From Lachnospiraceae bacterium (GTDB taxonomy: Bacteria > Bacillota > Clostridia > Lachnospirales > Lachnospiraceae), in contig SVFM01000004.1 of the NCBI GenBank assembly GCA_015056865.1, positions 62,001-126,000 of the forward strand: DNA of 64,000 bases, written 5' to 3'. The stretch's first letter is position 1, and each line of letters opens with the position of its first letter. The notes below the pieces were generated by a model that saw nothing but the letters and a program-made list of their open reading frames with translations, did not search any database and was not told where the DNA came from. Below are positions 46,010-54,245 of this stretch, one piece after another. The position numbers and the translations under genes were made by a program.

Positions 46010-46307
46010 AAAGCCATGCGCCGGGAAAACCGGCGACTGCGCGAGGGAGCTTGCTCACAGAGCGCAGACGCCGGGTTTCCCGGCATATGGCGCGGAGCGC
46101 CAAGCGAGAAGAAGCCGCGCAGCGGCGGAGTCGAGCTGCATGGCTTATGCCGTGCGCGAGGGAGCTTGCTCACAGAGCGCAGACGCCGGGTTTCCCGGCA
46201 TATGGCGCGGAGCGCCAAGCGAGAAGAAGCCGCACGGCGGCGGAGTTGAGCTGCATGGCGTTTGCCGTGCGCGAGGGAGCTTGTAGGATGTCAGAGGAAT
46301 AGGGTAA
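46010..46307 (+). repeat. GC-rich 115-bp tandem repeat array between dltB-like and SGNH genes
   Basis: A unit beginning GCGCGAGGGAGCTTGCTCAC starts at 46039, 46154 and 46269: two full copies of 115 bp and a truncated third. Each full unit carries nested palindromes (GCCGGG/CCCGGC, GGCGC/GCGCC, GCCGC/GCGGC). GC content is far above the flanking genes, and it splits an otherwise tight operon. Several frames stay open across it only because of composition. A partial relative (GCCGGGAAAACCGGC) lies just upstream at 46020. Confidence 0.9.
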
Positions 46308-47360
46308 ATGAGAAAAAAATTTTTTAACGTAAAAAGAATAGCGGTCATAGCTCTGGTCACAGCCTTTGTGCTTGTCACCCTCTGGTTGCTCCAGTGTCTT
46401 GTGGTGCCAAAGTATGTCAGTCAGGTGGTGGAGGGGAATCTGATCGCAGAATACTATAAAGAAGAAAAGGATCACGACGTATTGTTTATCGGAGACTGTG
46501 AGGTATATGAGAATTTTGTGCCGGCGGCTCTGTGGGAGGATTATGGTATCAACAGTTACATTCGTGGCAGTGCCCAGCAGCTGATCTGGCAGTCCTATTA
46601 TTTGTTGGAGGATTCCCTGAGATATGAAAAATCTGACGTGGTGGTTTTCAATGTGTTGGCCATGCAGTATAATAAGCCTCAGAGAGAAGAATACAACCGC
46701 ATGTCCATCGAGGGCATGAAGTGGTCCTCTTCTAAAGTAGGTGCCATTTTGTCTTCCATGACTGAGGAAGAGAGATTTTTGGACTATGTGTTCCCTATTT
46801 TGCGGTACCACTCCAGGATTACAGAACTGACTTGGGAAGACGTACAATATATGTTTTCCAGACCGCAAGTGTCATATAACGGATATTACATGCGTGTAGA
46901 TACCAAGCCGGCGGAAAACGTGCCGGATGGCAAGAAACTGGGCAACTATCGGTTCGGAGACAATGCTTACAAGTATTTGGATAAGATCACACAGCTCTGT
47001 AAGGAAAATGATATTGAGCTGATTCTTGTAAAAGCCCCCAGTCTTTACCCCTATTGGTATGATGAGTGGGAGGTGCAGATGGAAGAATATGCGGCAGAGC
47101 ATGATTTGATGTACATTAACTTTTTGGAGCTCCAGGAGGAATGCGGACTGGACTTTTCTACCGACACTTATGATGCGGGGCTGCATTTAAACTTGTGGGG
47201 GGCACTCAAGATTACGGATTACTTGGGAAAAGTCCTTCAGGAAGAGTGTGGATTGGCGGATCGCCGGGGTGAGGAACACTTATCAGAGGTGTGGAAAGAA
47301 AAACTTAAGGATTATTATGCAGAAATAGAGAGACAAAAAGCATTTTATGGAGTAGAATAG
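46308..47360 (+). CDS. SGNH-hydrolase-like membrane protein with Cys at the nucleophile position
   Basis: 350 residues: one N-terminal membrane segment (about 10-32), then an extracellular SGNH-like fold. The block I motif reads LFIGDCEVYENFVP, where GDS is expected, and the C-terminal D-x-x-H reads YDAGLHLNLWGALK. In a Dlt-type operon this position is held by DltD or an AlgX/AlgJ-like acyltransferase, which completes transfer outside the membrane. The Cys may replace the Ser nucleophile, or the protein may be non-catalytic. AGGGTAA precedes the ATG. Confidence 0.75.
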   Translation: MRKKFFNVKRIAVIALVTAFVLVTLWLLQCLVVPKYVSQVVEGNLIAEYYKEEKDHDVLFIGDCEVYENFVPAALWEDYGINSYIRGSAQQLIWQSYYLLEDSLRYEKSDVVVFNVLAMQYNKPQREEYNRMSIEGMKWSSSKVGAILSSMTEEERFLDYVFPILRYHSRITELTWEDVQYMFSRPQVSYNGYYMRVDTKPAENVPDGKKLGNYRFGDNAYKYLDKITQLCKENDIELILVKAPSLYPYWYDEWEVQMEEYAAEHDLMYINFLELQEECGLDFSTDTYDAGLHLNLWGALKITDYLGKVLQEECGLADRRGEEHLSEVWKEKLKDYYAEIERQKAFYGVE

Positions 47361-47408
47361 GTAGTGTCCGTTGTTAAAGCGACGGGTCATAGGAAAGGAG
47401 TAAAGACG

Positions 47409-47936
47409 ATGAAAAAAATTAGTATGATATTATTGACGGCATTGACGGCTGCAGTACTCACTGCATGCGGAGGAAATACGGATGTGGAAAGCAACGGTGG
47501 CGGGGCAGGCAGCAGTGCATCTGAGGAATCCAAAGGATATGTTTTTGAATATGAGGGTGTATCTATCAGTGTGGATGCACTTGCAGAGCCGATCATCAAA
47601 GAACTGGGAGAACCGGTCAGCTACTATGAGGCTGCCAGCTGTGCATTTGAGGGAATGGACAAGATGTATACCTACAACAGCGTAGAAATTGACACCTACC
47701 CGGATGAGAAGGGGAAGGACAGAATCTCCGGCATTATTTTTAAGGATGACATGGTGGAAACACCGGAGGGTGTCAGCCTGTTTGAAACTAAGGATGATAT
47801 GATCAAAGCTTACGGAGAAGATTTTACGGATGAAAACGGTACTTTGGTCTATGAGAAGGATGGAATGAAGCTTTGCTTTATTTTAGATGGGGATGAAATT
47901 GTTTCCATCGAATATATGACTACAGTATTAGACTAA
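47409..47936 (+). CDS. Small lipoprotein of the Dlt-like cassette
   Basis: 175 residues. Lipobox LTAC near residue 20 (AAVLTACGG), a short Gly/Ser linker, then an acidic domain of about 130 residues with YVFEYEGVSISVDA and ISGIIFKDDMVETPEGVSL. I do not recognise the family. Start at 47409 after GGAAAGGAG. It lies 48 bp after the SGNH gene and 21 bp before the PurF-like gene. Confidence 0.75.
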   Translation: MKKISMILLTALTAAVLTACGGNTDVESNGGGAGSSASEESKGYVFEYEGVSISVDALAEPIIKELGEPVSYYEAASCAFEGMDKMYTYNSVEIDTYPDEKGKDRISGIIFKDDMVETPEGVSLFETKDDMIKAYGEDFTDENGTLVYEKDGMKLCFILDGDEIVSIEYMTTVLD

Positions 47937-47957
47937 AAAACAAAAGCGAGGTAAAAT

Positions 47958-49364
47958 ATGGGCGGATTTTTTGGAGTGGCATCAAAAGAAGATTGCGTAT
48001 TTGATTTGTTTTTCGGAACGGACTATCATTCCCATCTGGGGACAAGGCGTGCAGGAATGGCAGTCTATGATAAGCAAAAAGGCTATGACAGGGCGATCCA
48101 CAATATAGAGAATTCTCCTTTTCGTACCAAGTTTGACAAAGATGTAAATGTAATGCACGGTACTTTGGGCATTGGCTGTATATCGGATTATGAGCCTCAA
48201 CCCCTTATCGTGCGTTCACACCATGGCACTTATGCCATCACCACGGTGGGTAAAATCAACAATACAGATCAGTTGATCAAACAACTCTTTGACAAGGGAC
48301 ATGCGCATTTTCTGGAGATGAGCGGCGGTGATATCAATGCTACTGAGCTGGTGGCTTCCATTATTAACCAGAAGGATCATTTGGTGGAAGGACTTCAGTA
48401 TGCCCAGGAGATCATAGAAGGCTCTATGACTATTCTGGTCATGACAGAAAAAGGAATCTATGCTGCCAGAGACAGGATGGGCAGAACCCCGGTAGCCATA
48501 GGAAAGAAAGAGGGTGCTTATTGTGTATCCTTTGAAAGCTTTGCCTATTTAAATTTGGGGTATTTACCGGAGCGGGAGCTGGGCCCCGGAGAAATCGTGA
48601 TCGTGACGCCGGAAGGGGTGCATACACTGGCGGCGCCCGGAAAAGAAATGAAAATCTGCACCTTTTTGTGGGTATATTACGGATATCCTTCTTCGTCTTA
48701 TGAAGGGATCAGTGTGGAGCAGATGCGATATAACTGCGGAGCTTTACTGGCAGAGCGGGATGATGTGAAGCCGGATATCGTGGCAGGTGTACCGGATTCC
48801 GGTTTGGCCCATGCTATTGGCTATGCCAATCGTTCAGGCATTCCTTTTTCCAGACCCTTTATCAAATATACACCTACCTGGCCCAGATCTTTTACACCTA
48901 CTATGCAGTCTCAGCGCAAGCTGATCGCAAAGATGAAACTGATTCCGGTGCATGATCTGATACAGGGCAGACGCTTGCTATTAATTGATGATTCCATTGT
49001 GCGCGGTACACAGTTGCGGGAAACTACTGAATTTTTGTACCAGAGCGGAGCAAAGGAAGTGCATATCAGGCCGGCTTGCCCGCCTATTATGTATAGCTGT
49101 AAATATTTGAATTTCTCTCGTTCTTCCTCAGAATTGGATTTGATCACCAGACGTATTTTGAAAGACATTGAGAGGGAAGGCAGGTATGTGGATCTGACAG
49201 CCTACTCTAACCCGGAAACGGCCGAGTACAAGGAGATGCTGGATCGTATCTGCAAGCAGCTGAATTTTACCTCTTTGCGCTATCACAGATTGGATGACCT
49301 GATTGAATCGGTAGGAATTGACAGATGTAAGCTGTGTACGTATTGCTGGGACGGTAAAGAATAA
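47958..49364 (+). CDS. Amidophosphoribosyltransferase-like protein lacking the glutaminase Cys
   Basis: 468 residues. The C-terminal phosphoribosyltransferase half is well kept: PRPP loop LLLIDDSIVRGTQLRET near residue 345, with VAGVPDSGLAHAIGYA before it. The N-terminal Ntn/GATase-II half is recognisable (SHLGTRRAGMAV, HGTLGIGCISDYEPQP) but starts MGGFFGV, whereas active PurF starts MCGIFG after processing. Without that Cys it cannot release ammonia from glutamine in the normal way. It may use free ammonia, or do a different phosphoribosyl reaction. GCGAGG precedes the ATG. Confidence 0.85.
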   Translation: MGGFFGVASKEDCVFDLFFGTDYHSHLGTRRAGMAVYDKQKGYDRAIHNIENSPFRTKFDKDVNVMHGTLGIGCISDYEPQPLIVRSHHGTYAITTVGKINNTDQLIKQLFDKGHAHFLEMSGGDINATELVASIINQKDHLVEGLQYAQEIIEGSMTILVMTEKGIYAARDRMGRTPVAIGKKEGAYCVSFESFAYLNLGYLPERELGPGEIVIVTPEGVHTLAAPGKEMKICTFLWVYYGYPSSSYEGISVEQMRYNCGALLAERDDVKPDIVAGVPDSGLAHAIGYANRSGIPFSRPFIKYTPTWPRSFTPTMQSQRKLIAKMKLIPVHDLIQGRRLLLIDDSIVRGTQLRETTEFLYQSGAKEVHIRPACPPIMYSCKYLNFSRSSSELDLITRRILKDIEREGRYVDLTAYSNPETAEYKEMLDRICKQLNFTSLRYHRLDDLIESVGIDRCKLCTYCWDGKE

Positions 49365-49379
49365 AAGGCAGGTATTTAT

Positions 49380-49676
49380 ATGAAGAGTGATGATAAGAAA
49401 AAATGGACGCCCAAGAGAATTGCAGCAATTGTTGCGCTGGTTTTGTTGGCGGCGCTATATCTTGTTACTTTTATTGTTTCGTTGTTGTCACCCACAGGTG
49501 GAGGCAGTTTGTTTGGTGTATGCTTGATGGCTACTATAGTGGTGCCTGTTCTGGCCTGGATCTATATCTGGCTCTATGGTCAGATGACAGGAAAAAAGAC
49601 CATAGCAGACCTAAACCTGATGCAGGGTGGCGAGACATATCAGGAGGATGTGTCCGAGCAGGATGAAAAAGAATAA
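49380..49676 (+). CDS. Small two-segment membrane protein, unknown
   Basis: 98 residues: basic N-terminus, two hydrophobic segments (about 13-33 and 42-66), and an acidic C-terminal tail (ETYQEDVSEQDEKE). No family is recognised. GGCAGGT lies before the ATG, 16 bp after the PurF-like gene. Confidence 0.75.
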   Translation: MKSDDKKKWTPKRIAAIVALVLLAALYLVTFIVSLLSPTGGGSLFGVCLMATIVVPVLAWIYIWLYGQMTGKKTIADLNLMQGGETYQEDVSEQDEKE

Positions 49677-49683
49677 ATAAAAA

Positions 49684-49722
49684 GCCCCCGGATCTGCCCT
49701 GGCAGTCCCGGAGGCCTTCTTA
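49684..49722 (+). terminator. Terminator after the small membrane protein gene
   Basis: A stem of CCGG plus CTGCC with GGCAG plus CCGG, closed by outer GCC/GGC, then CTTCTT. The 147 bases from 49723 to 49869 hold no gene, only the ribosome site of the next one. Confidence 0.65.
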
Positions 49723-49869
49723 AGGGGAGGATAAGTATTTATTTATCTTTCGTAGCATCAAGGGAGGGGGTCCTTTGATGACTATTTATAGTATGAGCAG
49801 TTTCAAATAAGTTATACAAAATAATAAAAAATTTATGCCGTAAGAGGTAAAAAAGCCAAGGAGGTATAT

Positions 49870-50376
49870 ATGACACTTTTAGAACAATGGAGACAAACAG
49901 CTTATTCAGAGGAGGCAGACAGCGCCCAGCTACAACAGCTGTGGGAAAAGTATTTCGCACAGGAAAAAGAGATCTATGCGCAGATTTTAAAAGATCCTTC
50001 TCAGGTTGTGAAGGGAACAGTAAAGGAGTTGGCTGAAAAGTACGGCGTATCCGTAATGATGATGACCGGTTTTCTGGACGGTATCAATGACAGCTTGAAG
50101 GAGGCCAATCCGATCGAAGAGATGGATGAGGACACAGAGGTAAATCTGGGATACGAACCGGAACTTCTTTACAAGAATATGGTAGCTGCCAAGGCAGACT
50201 GGCTGTACGAGTTGGAAGAGTGGAACGGTATTATTGATGCTGACAGGCGTAAGGAGTTGTATAAGGAGCAGAAGTCTTCTACCACGATCGTGAAGGGCGA
50301 AAAAGTATACCCGAATGATCCCTGTCCTTGCGGAAGTGGCAAGAAGTACAAGAAGTGCTGTGGAAAAAATGCATAA
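49870..50376 (+). CDS. SEC-C motif protein
   Basis: 168 residues. A helical body ([41 protein letters not shown]) ends in a complete SEC-C zinc motif, [18 protein letters not shown]. The motif is also found at the SecA C-terminus, where it binds SecB and the ribosome. The body does not match SecA. Function is unknown. CAAGGAGG precedes the ATG. Confidence 0.85.
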   Translation: MTLLEQWRQTAYSEEADSAQLQQLWEKYFAQEKEIYAQILKDPSQVVKGTVKELAEKYGVSVMMMTGFLDGINDSLKEANPIEEMDEDTEVNLGYEPELLYKNMVAAKADWLYELEEWNGIIDADRRKELYKEQKSSTTIVKGEKVYPNDPCPCGSGKKYKKCCGKNA

Positions 50377-50393
50377 TGATCTTACAGAAATAA

Positions 50394-50430
50394 AGTGGAG
50401 ATAGCCTATATATAGGCCTCTCCACTTTTG
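50394..50430. terminator. Bidirectional terminator between the SEC-C gene and nagB
   Basis: AGTGGAGA pairs with TCTCCACT around an inner GCCTATATATAGGC palindrome, followed by TTTGC. It lies between convergent genes. Confidence 0.85.
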
Positions 50431-50437
50431 CATATCA

Positions 50438-51166
50438 TCAAGGGATCAAAGAAAGTGCGTCGTCATCGCCTACCAGTATCACATCATTGTGAAGCTGCAG
50501 GATGGAAGCCGGTACCTGAGGAGTAACAGGGCCGAAGAAAGCTTTTTTCACAATTTCTGCTTTGCCTTTTCCGTTCACCACAATCAGGATTTTCTTGGCC
50601 TGCATGATGTTTCTGATTCCCATGGTGTAAGCCTGCTTAGGCACTTCATCCATGGAAGCAAAGAAACGTGCGTTGGCATCGATGGTGCTCTGGGTCAGGT
50701 CCACGCAGTGGGTATCCTTTTCAAAGCTGTCTGCAGGCTCGTTAAAGCCAATGTGTCCGTTGTGTCCAAGGCCCAGCAATTGCAGATCAATGCCGCCAGA
50801 TTGGGCTATGATGCGGTTGTAGTCATCACAGGCTTTGGCACTGTCAGGCTCCAGACCGTCAGGTACATAGGTGCACTCGGGACGGATGTTGACATGACGA
50901 AATAGATGCTCATTCATGAAATAGCGGTAGCTTTGATCGTTATCTCCGGAGAGTCCCTTATATTCGTCCAAATTGATGCTGGTAACATTGGAAAAGTCAA
51001 GATCACCGGCTTGATAGCTGCGTACCAGATGCTCGTATGTACCGATAGGGGTGGAACCGGTTGCAAGTCCGAGAACACAGTTGGGTTTCATAATCACCTG
51101 TGCAGCAATGATATTAGCTGCAGCGCGGCTCATTTTTTCGTAGTTGGATGTTTTGATGATTTTCAT
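50438..51166 (-). CDS. nagB: Glucosamine-6-phosphate deaminase
   Basis: 242 residues. It converts glucosamine-6-phosphate to fructose-6-phosphate and ammonia in amino-sugar catabolism. Motifs: LGLATGSTPIGTYEHLV, SINLDEYKGL, LLGLGHNGHIGFNEP with the catalytic residues, and AYTMGIRNIMQAKKILI. GTGGAGG precedes the ATG. On the minus strand TTGCAA-17-TAAACT near 51192-51230 is a plausible promoter. No GlcN6P ribozyme or clear NagR site is seen. Confidence 0.97.
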   Translation of the reverse strand: MKIIKTSNYEKMSRAAANIIAAQVIMKPNCVLGLATGSTPIGTYEHLVRSYQAGDLDFSNVTSINLDEYKGLSGDNDQSYRYFMNEHLFRHVNIRPECTYVPDGLEPDSAKACDDYNRIIAQSGGIDLQLLGLGHNGHIGFNEPADSFEKDTHCVDLTQSTIDANARFFASMDEVPKQAYTMGIRNIMQAKKILIVVNGKGKAEIVKKAFFGPVTPQVPASILQLHNDVILVGDDDALSLIP

Positions 51167-51311
51167 ATCGTTCCTCCACGTAATTTAGTTGTAGATATAG
51201 TTTAACAACATTAATTTACTTTTGCAAGAAATTTTCATTTTTTTCAATAAATGGAACATATTTATTCGTATCTTTAATAACAATAGACCACAGAGAATGG
51301 AGGGTATGTAC

Positions 51312-52310
51312 ATGAAAAGAAAATTGAGTATTTTTACGGCTCTGGTATTATTGACGCTTTCAATGGTTGCCTGTGGTAGTGCAAGTTTTGATGGCGTTGC
51401 AGACAAGAAGAATGAAATAGGTTCTGCCGTGTCGGATAGTCGTTATGACGGTTTCGATGCCATGGAGGAGTCTGCAGGAAGCATGGATATCAATACATCA
51501 CCGGATAAAAGCGGTGAGGGCAGCGAGATCCTGACCGGTGAAAAGTTGGTGTACACCTGTGATCTGAGACTTCAGACTTTGAATTATGAAGAAAGTGTCC
51601 GGGCGATCAAAGAAAACATTCAGGCCTATAAGGGTATTATTGAACGGGAGTCTGAGAGTGATAATGCATACAGATGGTATTATGAAGATTATGTGAAAAC
51701 TTCCGGCACCAGAAATCTATCCATGACCATTCGTATTCCTTCCGGAAAATATTCCGAATTTCTGGATGCTATGGAAGGTACCGGGAAGGTGGTTTCCAGA
51801 GAGTCCTTTGTGAAAAATATCAGCAGACAGTACTATGAGACGGATGCCTATATCAAGTCCCTGGAGATTCAGCAGGACCGCCTGCTGGATATGATGGAAA
51901 AGGCAGTCAGTATTGAAGATATGATCACCATCGAGGCACGCCTGAGTGAAGTGCAGTATGAGTTGAACATAGCCAAGACAAAGCTTTCCTCCATGGATGC
52001 AGATGTAGAATATTCTACCATTACCATGGTTGTGCAGGAAGTGCTGGAGTATACACCGGATGAAACGCCCCAGAAGACAAATACATTCTGGGACAGATTG
52101 CAGAATACTTTATCTGAGACCTGGGAATTTTTCTGGGAGCTTTTGGAGGGCCTTTTGTTTATGGCTATCAGACTGCTTCCTGTAGCCATTGTAGTCGGGG
52201 TTGCGGGGCTGTTGGTACTATTCATTATCCGTTGCTGTAAGAAGAGCAGAGCGCGTAAACGCGCAAAGGCTGCCATGCAGGCAAATCAAGAGCAGGTTCA
52301 AGAGAAATAA
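51312..52310 (+). CDS. DUF4349 lipoprotein
   Basis: 332 residues. Lipobox near 19-22 (LSMVAC), a disordered Ser/Glu stretch, then the DUF4349 domain from about 70: KLVYTCDLRLQTLNYEES, NLSMTIRIPSGKYSEFLDAM, a long helical hairpin (EIQQDRLLDMMEKAVSIEDM), ending in one membrane segment near 285-310 and a basic Lys/Arg tail. The protein would sit in the membrane at both ends. Function is unknown. I start at 51312 after GGAGGG. Confidence 0.87.
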   Translation: MKRKLSIFTALVLLTLSMVACGSASFDGVADKKNEIGSAVSDSRYDGFDAMEESAGSMDINTSPDKSGEGSEILTGEKLVYTCDLRLQTLNYEESVRAIKENIQAYKGIIERESESDNAYRWYYEDYVKTSGTRNLSMTIRIPSGKYSEFLDAMEGTGKVVSRESFVKNISRQYYETDAYIKSLEIQQDRLLDMMEKAVSIEDMITIEARLSEVQYELNIAKTKLSSMDADVEYSTITMVVQEVLEYTPDETPQKTNTFWDRLQNTLSETWEFFWELLEGLLFMAIRLLPVAIVVGVAGLLVLFIIRCCKKSRARKRAKAAMQANQEQVQEK

Positions 52311-52327
52311 GATAAAGTCCAGATTTA

Positions 52328-52366
52328 CCCCCTTCCGGAGATTGATTTGTTTCCGGGAGGGGTTTT
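52328..52366 (+). terminator. Terminator of the DUF4349 gene
   Basis: CCCCTTCCGG pairs with CCGGGAGGGG, followed by TTTTAG. Confidence 0.8.
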
Positions 52367-52485
52367 AGCATATAATTTCTCTGTCAAAAAAGACATATTT
52401 TGTACCAGAAAAGTCATGGTCTGGGGGGAGCAATTTTCTCTATAATAAAAGTGCCCAAGTCAAAGGCAGAAGGGAGAGAATGATC

Positions 52486-53910
52486 ATGGCTAATGAGATC
52501 AATGAAAAGGGAATAGACGCTCAGATGATGGAGCGAGAGTATCTTCTTAATCAGTTTAAGAAAGATGTGGCTAATTATCAGCCCCCCACTACGCCGGAGC
52601 TTTTAGAGCAGATTGAATGGTTCCGGGATCAAAAATTTGGACTTATGGTGCATTGGGGATTATATAATGAGGTGGGGATCAAGGAGTCCTGGCCTCTGGT
52701 TGAGGATGCATTCAAAGAGGAACCCTGGACTAAATGGCAGTTTAAGCCCGGCACAACCAACCTTGAAGTAAAAGAAATGTACGCTCAGCTGCACAAAGGA
52801 TTTCTTCCTTTGCGCTTTGATCCCCAGGATTGGGCTGATGCGGCGTATGCAGCCGGCTTTCGATATCTGATCTTTACAACGAAACATCACGATGGATTCT
52901 GTATGTGGGATACCAAGACCACAGATTATAAGGTAACCGGAAGTGAGGTGCCCTGGCGAACCAATAAAAACGCAGATATCACCAAGGCGTTGTTTGATGC
53001 GTTCCGCGCCAAAGGCATGGGGATCTCGCTGTATTACAGTCGCGCAGATTTCGATTGTCCTTACTATTGGGAGGAAGGATATCGCTGGAAGGATGGTACA
53101 GCCCGGGTTCCTTCTTATGACCCGGAGGAGAAACCGGAGACCTGGCAGCGTTTCAAGGATTTTGTGTTTGCGCAATTAAAAGAACTGGTAAGTGATTACG
53201 GCAGGATTGACAGCCTTTGGTATGACGGAGGATGTGACGGTGTACAGCTGGGACTTCCTGAGATGACAGAAGAATTAAGAAAGATACAGCCTTGGATGCT
53301 GGGTGTGCTGCGGGGGGATGGTGTTTGTGAGGATATTATTACCCCTGAGACCTTGATACCGGAAGAATATGTGGCTGTGCCTTGGGAAGCTTGTACCGTT
53401 ATGGGTAAGAAGCATCCAGAATATGGCCAGGATTATGTGTCCTTTGGCTACAGCTATGACCAGGACTATATGAGCGCATGGGAAATAGCCCATCTGCTTT
53501 TGGATGTGGTGGCAAAGGGCGGTAATCTGGCCCTGAATCTGGCACCTCAGCCGGATGGACGTCTTCCTTATAGGGCACTGCGGGAGCTGGAGGTTTTAGC
53601 AAAGTGGATGGAGATCTTTGCTCCGGCAATCCACGGAACAAGGTCTATTGCACCCTACCGTACCGGAAAGTATGCCTACACAAGATCCAAGGATAGTAAG
53701 ATGGTTCATGTATTCTATCTGTATGATGAAGGGGAGGCGGCACCTGCAACCTATGAGATGGTATATTCCGGTCAGGCCCAGAGTGTTACCGATATGCGAA
53801 CCGGCAGGGAGCTTAGGTTTGAACAGTCAGGAGACTGCCTGAAGGTGTATTTGCCGGAGGGGCTTGCAGGACGACCGGGGGATATTGCCGACTGTTTTGT
53901 GATCCGATAA
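52486..53910 (+). CDS. GH29 alpha-L-fucosidase
   Basis: 474 residues, no signal peptide, so cytoplasmic. The GH29 barrel shows KFGLMVHWGLYNEVGIKESW, IFTTKHHDGFCMWDTKTTDY, and the nucleophile region SLWYDGGCDG near residue 247. A C-terminal beta domain follows. It releases alpha-linked fucose from host or plant glycans. The start is either 52480 or 52486; AAGGGAGAG fits 52486 better. TATAAT at 52441-52446 could be the -10 of its own promoter. Confidence 0.93.
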   Translation: MANEINEKGIDAQMMEREYLLNQFKKDVANYQPPTTPELLEQIEWFRDQKFGLMVHWGLYNEVGIKESWPLVEDAFKEEPWTKWQFKPGTTNLEVKEMYAQLHKGFLPLRFDPQDWADAAYAAGFRYLIFTTKHHDGFCMWDTKTTDYKVTGSEVPWRTNKNADITKALFDAFRAKGMGISLYYSRADFDCPYYWEEGYRWKDGTARVPSYDPEEKPETWQRFKDFVFAQLKELVSDYGRIDSLWYDGGCDGVQLGLPEMTEELRKIQPWMLGVLRGDGVCEDIITPETLIPEEYVAVPWEACTVMGKKHPEYGQDYVSFGYSYDQDYMSAWEIAHLLLDVVAKGGNLALNLAPQPDGRLPYRALRELEVLAKWMEIFAPAIHGTRSIAPYRTGKYAYTRSKDSKMVHVFYLYDEGEAAPATYEMVYSGQAQSVTDMRTGRELRFEQSGDCLKVYLPEGLAGRPGDIADCFVIR

Positions 53911-53991
53911 AACATTTTTCCGAGCAGTGAAAAAATACTTTACTTTTCGCCCAATCAGCGTTAATATAAGATAAGATATTATAATTTAATG

Positions 53992-54222
53992 CGTTGATGG
54001 GAAGAGTATGTTGTGAAACGTATCAGAGAGGACTGCCCGGGACACCGGTGGTGGAAGCAGTCTTGCAGGAAACAGCAGAAGACCACCCCGGAGTGGCTTT
54101 CATACAGCCCGGCTGACTGCCGTTATACAGTTTTGAGTGGCTTTAGCAAAGCAATTAGGGTGGAACCGCGTAACTTTACGTCCCTTGTGTCAGTGATGAT
54201 ACAAGGGACTTCTTTTTTCACG
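53992..54222 (+). promoter_or_regulatory. T-box riboswitch upstream of thrS
   Basis: The T-box core AGGGTGGAACCGCG is at 54157-54170, followed by the terminator GTCCCTTGT ... ACAAGGGAC (54180-54209) and a T-run. Stem I features precede it: an AGAGAG bulge near 54028 and a GGTGGTGGAAGC apical loop. ACC at 54082-54084, followed by A, is a likely Thr specifier. Uncharged tRNA-Thr should stabilise the antiterminator and turn on thrS. TATAAT at 53980-53985 is the probable -10. The rest of the gap, 53911-53991, holds nothing else. Confidence 0.95.
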
Positions 54223-54245
54223 TAGCAAAAAGAGAGGAGAACAAT

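Noticed and set aside
45947..46302. Overlapping open frames of 83-100 codons across the 115-bp repeats
   Set aside because: Frames stay open because of GC-rich repeated composition; they repeat the same peptide out of each unit and overlap the end of a real gene.
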